Shown here in pieces: positions 16,377 through 24,030 of a stretch of 25,287 bases of DNA (the stretch's first letter is position 1; every line of letters starts with the position of its first letter). Under the pieces are notes generated by a model. That model was not told where the DNA came from. It saw nothing but the letters and a program-made list of their open reading frames with translations, and searched no databases. The position numbers were made by a program, and so were the translations under genes. The stretch comes from an uncultured Duncaniella sp. (lineage in GTDB: Bacteria > Bacteroidota > Bacteroidia > Bacteroidales > Muribaculaceae): NCBI GenBank assembly GCA_910577335.1, contig CAJTMJ010000046.1, positions 1 to 25,287 of the forward strand. The letters run 5' to 3'.

Positions 16377-17290
16377 CTATATTGCCACTACTTCTTGGAT
16401 GGGGATTAGATATGATTGCAGGAGACCCTGCGTGTCTTCCACATCCTGTTGTCGGATTCGGTAAGTTGATATCAATATGTGAACATCGTCTTAACCGAGG
16501 GAATCACAGATTGGCTAAAGGAGCAATCACGGCATTGTTACTTATCGGAAGTGTATTTGTTATAGCGTTAGTGGCGTTAAACCTCCTCGGTCAGTATATT
16601 TGGATAAAAGTTGTGGTGGAGTCAGTATTGATATATTACTGTCTCGCCGGAACCACATTGATAGATGAGGTGCGGATGGTGTTCCTTGCGGTTGATAAGT
16701 CAACAGAAGAGGGGAGACGGCAAGTAGGAAGAATAGTGGGTCGTGACACAGCAAATCTTTCACTTCAGGAGATACGTACTGCAGCCCTTGAAACGCTTGC
16801 GGAAAATTTGAGTGATGGAGTGATAGCACCACTATTCTGGTACGCTTTACTCGGTGTCCCGGGAATGTTGGCTTACAAGATGGTCAATACTCTTGATTCA
16901 ATGGTAGGGTATAAGAATGAACGATATCATGATTTTGGATGTGTTGCAGCACGGATTGACGATATTGCCAATTATATCCCGGCAAGAATAACGGCTTTTC
17001 TGATGGCGGTGGCTTCCGGTAGGTTGGGCGTATTGTCTTTCGTAAGAAAATATGGCAGATGCCATGCGAGTCCTAATTCCGGTTATCCCGAAGCCGCATT
17101 AGCCGGAATACTTGACTGCCGTTTCGGAGGAAGTCATGATTACTTCGGCGAAAGTGTGTACAAGCCATATATAGGGACTACCGCAAGGTCTGTAAATACA
17201 GGTGATATGAAGATTGCGGTAAGAATAAACCGTGTGGCTGAGATTTTAATGGTTGTGTTGGTGTGCGGGGTTAGAATTCTATCTCTATGA
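16361..17290 (+). CDS. cbiB: Adenosylcobinamide-phosphate synthase (CbiB)
   Basis: This integral-membrane enzyme joins aminopropanol phosphate to cobyric acid to form adenosylcobinamide phosphate. The 309 residues carry the family motifs GDPACLPHPVVGFGKLI at 21-37, ETLAENLSDGVIAPLFWYAL near 144-163, NTLDSMVGYKNERYHDFG near 176-193 and ASPNSGYPEAALAGIL. Several hydrophobic helices lie between them. Its start is inside the end of cobD. Its last 20 bases overlap the end of cobC on the opposite strand, and no terminator is visible between the two convergent operons. Confidence 0.95.
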   Translation: MDYFIAILPLLLGWGLDMIAGDPACLPHPVVGFGKLISICEHRLNRGNHRLAKGAITALLLIGSVFVIALVALNLLGQYIWIKVVVESVLIYYCLAGTTLIDEVRMVFLAVDKSTEEGRRQVGRIVGRDTANLSLQEIRTAALETLAENLSDGVIAPLFWYALLGVPGMLAYKMVNTLDSMVGYKNERYHDFGCVAARIDDIANYIPARITAFLMAVASGRLGVLSFVRKYGRCHASPNSGYPEAALAGILDCRFGGSHDYFGESVYKPYIGTTARSVNTGDMKIAVRINRVAEILMVVLVCGVRILSL

Positions 17291-17798
17291 TTCCTCCGTA
17301 TGGCGGTTGATGGTCGAATGTCTCGTCAAGAGTAATTTGTCCTGTGATAAGCATGACTTGAAGCAATATGCCGCCATGTGCGAAGATGGCAACAGACTCC
17401 TTTCCCATTGCTTTAATTTCATTGAGGAAACTCTCAAGCCTTAGGCGTTGGTCGTAGAACGATTCTCCGCCGGTAGGAGCCACGTTATAATAGTCATCAT
17501 ACCACTCCTGCAGTCTTGGATCGGTTATCTCATCAAACCGCTGCATTTCCCAGTCACCGAAATTAAGTTCTTTGAGCCTGTTGTCACGTATGGCATCGGG
17601 ATAACCGCAGAAGTCCGCCAACCGCACACATCGGGTGAGCGGACTGGTGTATACAGCATCGAAATGCTTTTCACCTAACTTCCGCTTTACTTCTGCGGCT
17701 TCTTTTGGAAATGTCTCCTTTAATGGCACATCGGTCTGCCCGTAGCAGATTCCCGGCTCGACATCGACCGAGGTATGCCTTATCATAGTAATTTTCAT
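17271..17798 (-). CDS. cobC: Histidine phosphatase, probable alpha-ribazole phosphatase (CobC)
   Basis: This 175-residue phosphatase of the histidine (phosphoglycerate mutase) superfamily has the catalytic R7-H8 in MIRHTS, the second arginine R56 in SPLTRC, E84 in NFGDWE, and the second catalytic histidine H141 in IFAHGGIL. CobC removes phosphate from alpha-ribazole phosphate or cobalamin phosphate in nucleotide-loop assembly. The superfamily is broad, but this gene is last in a cobU-cobT-cobS-cobC operon, which supports the role. I choose the ATG at 17798, which overlaps the cobS stop as ATGA. A longer frame extending to 17870 adds 24 residues with no family similarity. The 3' end overlaps cbiB on the other strand by 20 bp. 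Confidence 0.88.
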   Translation of the reverse strand: MKITMIRHTSVDVEPGICYGQTDVPLKETFPKEAAEVKRKLGEKHFDAVYTSPLTRCVRLADFCGYPDAIRDNRLKELNFGDWEMQRFDEITDPRLQEWYDDYYNVAPTGGESFYDQRLRLESFLNEIKAMGKESVAIFAHGGILLQVMLITGQITLDETFDHQPPYGGIIEIEF

Positions 17799-18544
17799 AC
17801 GTTGTAGTAGATTAAAACTGCTCCGAGATAAAATGATAGTTCGGCGAAGAGGAATGTGGCTCCGCAGCAATCGCCGGTGTATCCCTGTATTTTCTTTTTC
17901 ATGTACAGAATAAGTATGGCGACTGTGATGATTGGGAATATAGCCGCAAAAATTAGTTGTACAGGAAGTAGGAACAGTGGCAACGCTCCAAATATAAAGC
18001 TTATTATCATTGCCGAAGGGCTCATGCGGTCATAGATGGTCTTGTTTTTCGCTTCCTCCTCTTTTCGGGCGTATGGCAGGAAGTTGATAATCTGAGATGC
18101 GCAACATTTGCTCCATGTGTCCCCGGCAAGCAAAATGGCACAGGCGATATATAGATCCGTGATTGAAGAAATAAGGCTGATGGCGAGGATGTAATAGATT
18201 ATAAGGCCGATTACTCCGTATGTTCCGATATGGGAATCCTTCATTATTTCCAGTATTCGCACACGGTTCACACCGCCACCCATGCCGTCGATGAAGTCAG
18301 CCATGCCGTCTTCATGCAATGCACCTGTGATAAGAAGTCGTGAGAGGAATGCAAGTATTACATCTACAGGCGCAGGAAACACTTGGGCTGCAAGCCATAG
18401 GGTAATAGCCATGACACCACCTGTAAGCCATCCGGTGATTGACCAGCAATCCACAACTCGCTTATAATAGCCGGGAGGCACTTCCCCCAATCTCCAGAAG
18501 GGTAGGCGAGTGAAAAATATGAATGCAGCATGTAGCTTTTTCAT
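17795..18544 (-). CDS. cobS: Adenosylcobinamide-GDP ribazoletransferase (cobalamin synthase, CobS)
   Basis: This membrane enzyme joins adenosylcobinamide-GDP to alpha-ribazole (phosphate), closing the nucleotide loop. The 249 residues begin with the typical KLHAAFIFFTRLPFWRLG. The hallmark LHEDGMADFIDGMGGG lies at 77-91 and LEIMKDSHIGTYGVIG at 98-113; the acidic cluster binds the metal-nucleotide. About six hydrophobic helices follow, and a GDTWSKCCA motif lies mid-protein. The stop overlaps the cobC start by four bases. It lies 27 bp after cobT on the same strand. Confidence 0.96.
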   Translation of the reverse strand: MKKLHAAFIFFTRLPFWRLGEVPPGYYKRVVDCWSITGWLTGGVMAITLWLAAQVFPAPVDVILAFLSRLLITGALHEDGMADFIDGMGGGVNRVRILEIMKDSHIGTYGVIGLIIYYILAISLISSITDLYIACAILLAGDTWSKCCASQIINFLPYARKEEEAKNKTIYDRMSPSAMIISFIFGALPLFLLPVQLIFAAIFPIITVAILILYMKKKIQGYTGDCCGATFLFAELSFYLGAVLIYYNV

Positions 18545-18571
18545 GGCGTTACTTAGAGATGAGTATACGGA

Positions 18572-19609
18572 TCAGAAATACTTGGTGACAGCCACGTCGG
18601 CAAATGAATCCATTCGGTTTATCATGTTGACAGCCGATTGCAGTATGGGGTATGCGCACACAGCACCTGAACCTTCGCCAAGGCGTAATCCTAAATGGAG
18701 TATTGGATCAGCGCCAAGGGCTTGCAGCATAAGTTTATGCCCTGATTCATCCCCCTGATGCCCGAACACTGCATAATCAAGCACTGCCGGATAGAAGTGC
18801 GCGGCAGCAGCAACACAACTTGTCATGATGAACCCATCGACAATTATAAGCATTCCTAATTCAGCGGCACGAAGCATCCCACCGACTGCCATTGCCAATT
18901 CGTAACCGCCAAACCATTCAAGAAGGTTCTTCACGCTACCGTCACCGCTATAATTCTCGTATGCTTTTGTGAGCACATTAAGCTTGTGGTTAATACCTGA
19001 GTTATCAAGTCCGGCTCCCGCTCCGATACAGTCAGTGAGAGGTATCCCGGTGAGGATATGCATCCACATAGATGACGGAGAGGTGTTTCCGCTCCCCATT
19101 TCGCCGAAGCTTACTACATTGCATCCGTTGTCATGTATCGAATCAACCACTTGCGCTCCACGTTCGATACACAAATCAAATTCATCAGATGTCATAGCCG
19201 GTTCATGGAGAAAATTGCGGGTCGATTTTCGCACTTTCATATCTATTATACCTCTTCCCTCTGGTATGTCGTAATCAACCCCGGCATCAACAAGTATGAG
19301 CTTAAATCCGTGCTGGTCGCATAAGAAATTTATACCTGCACCTCCGTGAGAAAAATGGCTCAGCTGTTGCCAAGTCACCTCTTTGGGTGAAACAGTGACA
19401 CCCTCTTCTATGATACCGTGATCGGCAGCGAAAAGGACATTGTGGGGATTTCTTAATTCTGGTGTCAAAGTTTGCTGCACAAGACCGATCTTGACAGCTA
19501 ATGTTTCCAACTTCCCGAGAGAACCTTTCGGTTTCGTGAGATTATCTATTTTATCCTCAAGCTTTATGCGTATATCCTGATTAGGACGTGATATGGCAAA
19601 TTTTCTCAT
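18572..19609 (-). CDS. cobT: Nicotinate-nucleotide--dimethylbenzimidazole phosphoribosyltransferase (CobT)
   Basis: CobT activates the lower-ligand base, for example 5,6-dimethylbenzimidazole or another benzimidazole or purine, to its alpha-ribotide for the lower loop. The 345 residues are the normal family length. Motifs include LTKPKGSLGKLE at 24-35, AADHGI at 61-66, FGEMGSGNTS at 168-177, GAGAGLD at 196-202 and LRLGEGSGAV, where E312 corresponds to the catalytic glutamate (E317 in Salmonella CobT). It lies 2 bp after the cobU stop, so the two are tightly coupled. The sequence alone does not reveal which lower ligand is used. Confidence 0.96.
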   Translation of the reverse strand: MRKFAISRPNQDIRIKLEDKIDNLTKPKGSLGKLETLAVKIGLVQQTLTPELRNPHNVLFAADHGIIEEGVTVSPKEVTWQQLSHFSHGGAGINFLCDQHGFKLILVDAGVDYDIPEGRGIIDMKVRKSTRNFLHEPAMTSDEFDLCIERGAQVVDSIHDNGCNVVSFGEMGSGNTSPSSMWMHILTGIPLTDCIGAGAGLDNSGINHKLNVLTKAYENYSGDGSVKNLLEWFGGYELAMAVGGMLRAAELGMLIIVDGFIMTSCVAAAAHFYPAVLDYAVFGHQGDESGHKLMLQALGADPILHLGLRLGEGSGAVCAYPILQSAVNMINRMDSFADVAVTKYF

Positions 19610-19611
19610 GA

Positions 19612-20121
19612 TTATTTGATTTTTACAGGTATACCGGATAGAAGCATATATACTTCATCGGCGTGTGCGGCTATGTATTGGTTAAACCATCCAAGCAGGT
19701 CGGTAAAATGGCGTGTCATTGCGTTTTCACTCACACCTCCAAGACCGATTTCATTAGTGACGAATATAAATGTAGCATCCTGAGAGGTGAATTTGTCGAA
19801 TTCATCACGTAACATTGACAATGATTCGGTAACTTTTTCTTCTTTTGAGAAAAACACATTTGTTGCCCAAAGGGTTACGCAGTCAACCAAGGCAGTCCTG
19901 CTCACCACGTTGTGGTGACTGAGATAGATTTCCTCCTCTATCGTGGTCCATTGTTTCCCTCGGCGGAGTTGGTGGCGTATGATGCGTTGTCGGAATTCTT
20001 CATCGCCGGGATATGCTGTAGCGATGTATATGGGATGCTCCGAGAGTTGGAGCGCCAATTTCTCGGCAAATTCACTTTTGCCGCATCGCTGACCTCCGGT
20101 GATTAAAATTATTTTACCCAT
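19612..20121 (-). CDS. cobU: Adenosylcobinamide kinase / guanylyltransferase (CobU)
   Basis: This bifunctional enzyme phosphorylates adenosylcobinamide and then transfers GMP to it. The P-loop is GGQRCGKS at 9-16, with cysteine where many relatives have serine. The guanylylated histidine is probably H50 in RIIRHQLRRGKQW. ALVDCVTLWATN and FVTNEIGLGG are further family motifs. The start chosen is ATG at 20121, which gives the usual MGKIILITGG opening and 169 residues. An upstream in-frame extension to 20172 adds 17 residues rich in R, N and K that do not fit the family. It is the first gene of the minus-strand cobamide operon. Confidence 0.93.
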   Translation of the reverse strand: MGKIILITGGQRCGKSEFAEKLALQLSEHPIYIATAYPGDEEFRQRIIRHQLRRGKQWTTIEEEIYLSHHNVVSRTALVDCVTLWATNVFFSKEEKVTESLSMLRDEFDKFTSQDATFIFVTNEIGLGGVSENAMTRHFTDLLGWFNQYIAAHADEVYMLLSGIPVKIK

Positions 20122-20169
20122 TGCAAAATTATCATTTCTCCGTTTTTCCTGATTTGGATTTCGGCTATG

Positions 20170-20177
20170 CAAAATTA
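20170..20177 (-). promoter_or_regulatory. Possible -7 box for the cobU-cobT-cobS-cobC operon
   Basis: On the minus strand this reads TAATTTTG, a match to the TAnnTTTG -7 consensus, about 50 nt upstream of the cobU ATG. No good TTTG lies 19-21 nt further up, so support is partial. A second TAATTTTG at 20131-20124 is too close to the ATG to serve. No cobalamin riboswitch motifs are present in this leader. Confidence 0.4.
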
Positions 20178-20199
20178 TGCAAAATAACTGAGATGTTAT

Positions 20200-20391
20200 G
20201 AACTGATTTAAACTTTTTATAAAATGTTAAACTCAGGCTGAAAATTACCATGTTTTCAATCTTTGAAGCTCTTTTCGGCTGAATTATCAGCCTCTCTTCG
20301 GTCACTTAGCTCGCTAAGCTCCCTCATTGAGCTAATAATTCATCTCGAAAATAGCATCAAATCTTAAAAAATAAAAAGTTTAAATCAGTTC
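20200..20391. repeat. 192-bp nested foldback element (MITE/REP-like)
   Basis: The ends are a perfect 21-base inverted repeat: 20200-20220 starting gaactgattt and 20371-20391 ending aaatcagttc. Inside lies a second imperfect pair of about 38 bases (20258-20295 and 20327-20364) sharing ttttcg..gaattat with ataattc..cgaaaa. The centre holds cttagc-tc-gctaag (20305-20318). The whole piece can fold into one long branched hairpin and codes for nothing. It sits between divergent cobU and the PepSY-like gene. No clear target duplication is seen; 'tat' flanks both sides. A non-autonomous transposable element is the simplest reading; a structured RNA is the alternative. Confidence 0.8.
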
Positions 20392-20476
20392 TATATATAA
20401 ATAAGATGCGTGAAGGTACTTTTTTCAATAGTAATTGTTATAACTGAAAGTAATACTAATCCAAAACAAAATAATT

Positions 20477-20923
20477 ATGAAAAAACTTATAGCAGCGTTA
20501 CTTATGATTTTTGTTACTGCAGGTGTTGCAATGGCGTTTGATAAGTATACCATTAATCGTGACGCTTTGCCGGAGCAGGCTCAGAAGATGCTTAAGGAAT
20601 ATTTCCCCAAAGCAAAAATCGGAATGATAAAAGTTGACAAGCATCTGTTGAAAAAGACTGACTATGATGTGCGTTTGGTCAACGGAACCACTATTGAGTT
20701 TAATAATGCGGGTAAATGGACTTCTGTTAACTGTAAAAACAGAGCTGTCCCTGAAGGGCTCGTCACAAACCCCATACGCAAATATGTCAGCAAGAATTTC
20801 AGCGACGTGAAGATTGTAAAGATCAAAAAGAAATCCAACGGATACGAAATCGGTCTTTCAGATGGGGTCGAATTGAAATTCAATCTGCTCGGACAGTTCA
20901 AGGGTGTGAAGATGGATGATTAA
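20477..20923 (+). CDS. Secreted PepSY-like (DUF2874-type) protein
   Basis: The 148-residue protein has signal peptide MKKLIAALLMIFVTAGVAMA and two similar halves. Each half pairs a helix of the type 'P.(a/i)(q/r)k(m/y)(l/v)...fp..ki..i' with strands ending in 'G..(i/l).fn..G.(w/f)..v'; compare VRLVNGTTIEFNNAGKWTSV with IGLSDGVELKFNLLGQFKGV. This duplicated pattern fits the PepSY-like family (PF11396) common in Bacteroidales periplasms. These proteins may act as inhibitors or binding modules, but no precise role is known. It is lysine-rich. It stands alone, divergent from the cobamide genes and convergent with the damaged antiporter, whose remnant ends 33 bp away. Confidence 0.78.
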   Translation: MKKLIAALLMIFVTAGVAMAFDKYTINRDALPEQAQKMLKEYFPKAKIGMIKVDKHLLKKTDYDVRLVNGTTIEFNNAGKWTSVNCKNRAVPEGLVTNPIRKYVSKNFSDVKIVKIKKKSNGYEIGLSDGVELKFNLLGQFKGVKMDD

Positions 20924-20955
20924 GCCATCTGAGCACATTTAATCTCCCATCCCTT

Positions 20956-22119
20956 CTAATCTTCCTTTATGATCAGAAGCACATCATGCTTCTGCAGGTT
21001 GATGCGCCCGTTCGGAACGATGTATTTGTTTCCTCTTCATGAGATAAAGCATTTAGCCTTGAAGGTGATTTTGCGAATAGGCGCAAGGCAGGAAAATACC
21101 GCAAGAGGTCTCCCTAAGAATATCATGAATATGCCTATGAGTAATGAAACGGGAGCCACTGTCAGCATTTCGTGGGGATTTACCAGAAGTCCCAACATAA
21201 GGAATACGACTATCTGTGAAAGCCATGACATGCCGTTCATGAATTTTCCTATGCCGCGTCCGCAAGGAACCCGCTTATTGCCGAGATATATACCGCATAG
21301 GTACACGGCGAGATAGCCGTTCCCCTGTAAAGCTGTCGCTATTGCAAAAGTGAAAAATACCGATGCGAGAGTTAGGATGGATATCATTGACGAAGCTTGA
21401 TCAACATCCTCTTTGACTTCTGTGTCGCCATGTGAGCCTATTTTTCGATAGCATTTTATGAGCCACCGTGTAATCATCCCCATGACCCATCCGGCTGCAC
21501 CGCCTATTCCGAACTGCAATGCCAATTGCCACAGAAGTGTCCATGCCGACAGGTGTCCGCCAAGCTGTATGGTTTCAATAAGGATGATGGTGAGCATGTA
21601 AGCCATCGGGTCGTTCGATCCGCTTTCAAGCTCTAACATGGGGCGTAGGTTTTGTTTCAGATTTACTCGCTGCGTACCGAGGATGCCGAATACCGATGCG
21701 GAGTCGGTAGATGACATTGTAGCTGCAAGCAGTAATGATGGGAAGAACGCAAAATGTATGTTTGTCCACGACATGCCGGATAGCCACCACACGAAAAGTC
21801 CGGTGAGCAATGCCGTAAGAAGTACACCTGCGGTAGACAGTACCAATCCCGGCACTATGACAGGTCGGATAGATGAGATCTTTGTGTCAAGACCTCCGGA
21901 AAACAGGATGATACATAGCGCTATCATACCGATGAATTGCGCTATGTGCATGTTGCTGAATTGGACTCCAAGTCCGTCTGTCCCGAAAGCCATCCCTACC
22001 AGAAGAAATATTAACAATAGTGGCAAGCCGATGCGATAGCTTGTTTTACCCATCAGTACACCTGCCATCAGCAGCGTGGAGCCAATCAAAAGAATATTTT
22101 CAGTAGAGATGTAGTGCAT
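20956..22119 (-). pseudogene. Cation/proton antiporter (NhaP2/CvrA-like) with internal deletion
   Basis: The intact part (360 codons, 22119-21037) reads as a CPA1-type potassium/proton antiporter: about ten membrane helices, MSSTDSASVFG near 135-145 and the ion-binding N169-D170 in LELESGSNDPMAYM. It stops at TGA (21037-21039) right after RKITFKAKCFIS, where relatives continue with W-V-G-L-R-G. Reading on in the same frame gives RGNKYIVPNG...HDVLLIIKED and a TAG at 20956-20958. That is recognisably the end of the family's C-terminal TrkA_C-like domain. The last membrane helices and most of the cytoplasmic domain are therefore missing, probably over 100 codons, and the junction itself created the TGA. 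The product is unlikely to work as a transporter. Confidence 0.82.
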
Positions 22120-22152
22120 ATTTCATATAAGTTTACAGATTAGCGATAGCTT

Positions 22153-22656
22153 TTAGCGGGTTATAACTCGATATTCGGTAGCTCCTCCGGAAACTACTGA
22201 ATAGCGGGTAAGGCTATAGCCTTTGTCGGCTGCGGGTCCCGAACTTGGTTTGCCATAGTTGGTGAAAATGTCGTATGTGCTCCCGCATACGGGACATTCT
22301 GCCTTAAGTTGACCGTTCGGCACCGTGACACGTATGTTAGGGCGTGCTTCGTAAGGACAGGCAAGATCGTATGCCACAAGCTCACCGATCACATCTGTGA
22401 CCAGAAGCAATCCGCCATAGCCTGTGCGGTCAAGTGCCGTGTATGGGAAATCGGCAGGAATTCGCTCGGTGCGTGTAAATATGTAGCTGCGATGGTCGGC
22501 AGCTGCACCTTTGACGCCGTAGATGTTCCAGTCGCCCACAGTATGGAAAGTCAGATGGACTTCCGAATATGGTATGCGATTATCGTCCACGGAGTGGCAC
22601 CCCGTGATAATCGTAGCAATGACAATAAGAAGCGAAAGGAGAAGAGATTTTCGCAT
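22153..22656 (-). CDS. Lipoprotein with Rieske-like fold but altered ligand motif
   Basis: The 167-residue lipoprotein has signal peptide MRKSLLLSLLIVIATIITGC (lipid cysteine C20). The C-terminal half resembles a Rieske domain: ELVAYDLACPYEARPN, then LKAECPVCGSTYDIF and GKPSSGPA, the usual 'G.P..GPa' tail. However, true Rieske [2Fe-2S] sites need C-x-H and C-x-x-H, whereas here the segments read C100-P-Y-E and C121-P-V-C124-G, with no histidine ligands. It may bind zinc, bind nothing, or bind a different cluster. The ATG at 22656 is preferred; a TTG at 22671 would overlap the upstream stop and add five residues. It follows the SRPBCC-like gene closely. Confidence 0.7.
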   Translation of the reverse strand: MRKSLLLSLLIVIATIITGCHSVDDNRIPYSEVHLTFHTVGDWNIYGVKGAAADHRSYIFTRTERIPADFPYTALDRTGYGGLLLVTDVIGELVAYDLACPYEARPNIRVTVPNGQLKAECPVCGSTYDIFTNYGKPSSGPAADKGYSLTRYSVVSGGATEYRVITR

Positions 22657-22667
22657 AGAGGAGGTTA

Positions 22668-23087
22668 TCAATGGAACAGAGATGTGAACATTTCTCCGAA
22701 TTTGTCGGCAGCCTCCTGAATTTTTCCGCCGATGAAGGGTCGGAGCATGGCAGGAATATCAATGTCGATTTTAGGAGTGAGCGATGTGGAATCAGCGGTC
22801 ACATTTGCAAGGTCGAGGCTTAGCTTCAAAGGCACCGGAGAACCTTCGGCTGAAAATCCAACATGTGTTGGAGCAGTGCGCTCGGTGATCTTGAAAACCA
22901 ACTGTCCGATTGAAGGTGCGTTCATTTTGACTGATTCACCGTCAAACTCCACACCCTGAAGCTTGGCTTTTTGCTCTTCGGGTAATTGGTCGATAAGGGG
23001 TTGATATTGTGAAAGGTCTGATACCTTAGCATATATATCCTCAATGGGGCGAGGGAGTGTAACTGATTTTCCTGAATAGGTAGACAT
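22668..23087 (-). CDS. SRPBCC / polyketide-cyclase-like cytoplasmic protein
   Basis: This 139-residue protein has no signal peptide and the layout of the START/Bet v1-like (SRPBCC) fold. It begins SGKSVTLPRPIEDIYAKVSD ('p.e.vy..ls'), continues with mixed strands (GQLVFKITERTAPTHVGFSA, LKLSLDLANV, LTPKIDIDIP), and ends in a long helix (IQEAADKFGEMFTSLF). The fold binds hydrophobic ligands in many families; no ligand or reaction can be assigned. It lies about 110 bp after pyrE, behind a strong hairpin, and close to the downstream lipoprotein gene. Confidence 0.65.
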   Translation of the reverse strand: MSTYSGKSVTLPRPIEDIYAKVSDLSQYQPLIDQLPEEQKAKLQGVEFDGESVKMNAPSIGQLVFKITERTAPTHVGFSAEGSPVPLKLSLDLANVTADSTSLTPKIDIDIPAMLRPFIGGKIQEAADKFGEMFTSLFH

Positions 23088-23128
23088 GTCGTTATATAAA
23101 AATAGTGATAGTATAGGTGTTGTTTAAG

Positions 23129-23170
23129 CAGAGCCACCAAGTGGGCGCTTGGCTCGGCTTGGTGGCTCTG
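23129..23170 (-). terminator. Hairpin after pyrE
   Basis: cagagccaccaag (23129-23141) and cttggtggctctg (23158-23170) are perfect 13-base reverse complements around a 16-base loop. The GC-rich stem lies 30 bases after the pyrE stop. The following minus-strand bases (cttaaacaac) are only weakly T-rich, so termination may be partial, separating pyrE from the SRPBCC gene. Confidence 0.6.
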
Positions 23171-23199
23171 AGTATGTGGATATATCAAATATGAATGGA

Positions 23200-23847
23200 T
23201 TATTCTTCAGTAGTGGCAGGAGCCCAAACAGAAGGATCTTTTCTCCATTCTTTGAGAGTGGCAACATCGCTTTCACGGATAAATCCGGTTTCGAGTGCTG
23301 CGGTGATAAGAGCTGAGTAATTTGAAAGAGTGATGAGGTTTACTTTGGCATCTTTAAAGCGTTTTGTAGCTACGGGGAATTCATAGCTGAATATAGCTAC
23401 CATACCAATCACCTCACAACCTGCGTTGCGGATAGCTTCGACAGCTTTAAGGCTGCTGCCACCGGTAGAAACAAGATCCTCGATCACTACCACTTTCTGA
23501 CCGGGACGAAGGTCGCCTTCGATGAGGTTTTCCAAGCCGTGATCCTTAGGAGTGGAGCGTACGTATACGTAAGGGAGTCCGAGGTTATCAGACACCAAAG
23601 CACCTTGTGCGATGGCACCTGTAGCCACACCGGCAATTGCATCTACATCGCCGAAATTCTCAAGGATGATACGGCTGAGTTCTACTTTGATGAAATTGCG
23701 AACATCCGGATATGAGAGAGTCTTACGGTTGTCGGTGTAGATAGGGGAGTTCCAACCGGATGCCCATGTGAAAGGATTTTCAGGTTGAAGCTTTATGGCA
23801 CTAATCTTCAAGAGTTTTTCTGCGAGGATAAGGTCAAGATGTTTCAT
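23200..23847 (-). CDS. pyrE: Orotate phosphoribosyltransferase (PyrE)
   Basis: PyrE makes orotidine 5'-phosphate from orotate and PRPP in pyrimidine synthesis. The 215 residues show the family opening (KISAIKLQPENPFTWASGWN at about 14-33, then SPIYTDNRK), AGVATGAIAQGALVSD near 72-87, and the PRPP-binding motif VVVIEDLVSTGGSS at 119-132 with the acidic pair E123-D124. The length is typical. A promoter at 23907-23876 gives a short leader. The gene stands alone on its transcript, judging by the hairpin after its stop. Confidence 0.96.
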   Translation of the reverse strand: MKHLDLILAEKLLKISAIKLQPENPFTWASGWNSPIYTDNRKTLSYPDVRNFIKVELSRIILENFGDVDAIAGVATGAIAQGALVSDNLGLPYVYVRSTPKDHGLENLIEGDLRPGQKVVVIEDLVSTGGSSLKAVEAIRNAGCEVIGMVAIFSYEFPVATKRFKDAKVNLITLSNYSALITAALETGFIRESDVATLKEWRKDPSVWAPATTEE

Positions 23848-23875
23848 ATATTAATAACAGATAAATTTCAAACCG

Positions 23876-23907
23876 CAAAATTAGCGTATCTGACGCCGAA
23901 TTGCAAC
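23876..23907 (-). promoter_or_regulatory. Promoter of pyrE
   Basis: Read on the minus strand, GTTG (23907-23904) is followed by exactly 20 nt and then TAATTTTG (23883-23876). The -7 box is a full consensus match and the -33 box matches three of four bases. The transcription start is expected near 23870, about 22 nt before the ATG at 23847. Confidence 0.75.
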
Positions 23908-23949
23908 TTTTTTACTAAAAAAATGAAAAAATAAGTGATAATAAGAGTT

Positions 23950-24030
23950 ATAAAATAAAAAAAGAACTGTCTCGCGACAGCTCTTTTCCTTTTTAAACCT
24001 TTATCTTAATCTAATACTATGAAAAACACA
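23950..24030 (-). ncRNA. Putative small RNA upstream of pyrE
   Basis: On the minus strand a TACATTTG -7 box (24042-24035) is followed by about 45 unstructured bases. Then comes a strong hairpin at 23987-23960: aaaagagctgtc, loop gcga, gacagttctttt, with one mismatch, running into ttctttttttattttat. This is promoter plus intrinsic terminator, giving an RNA of roughly 70-80 nt. It ends upstream of the separate pyrE promoter. It may be a free small RNA or an attenuated leader whose read-through feeds pyrE. The -33 match is weak (attg at a 22-nt spacing). I believe similar leader-like strings recur in Bacteroidales intergenic regions, but could not verify that. Confidence 0.5.

Noticed and set aside
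20124..20131. TAATTTTG directly before cobU as the operon's -7 box
   Set aside because: It would place the transcription start at or after the ATG; the upstream TAATTTTG at 20170-20177 is more sensible.
20969..21316. Open frame on the + strand opposite the antiporter 3' end
   Set aside because: The minus strand gives a clear antiporter sequence including the surviving tail; the + frame is its mirror.
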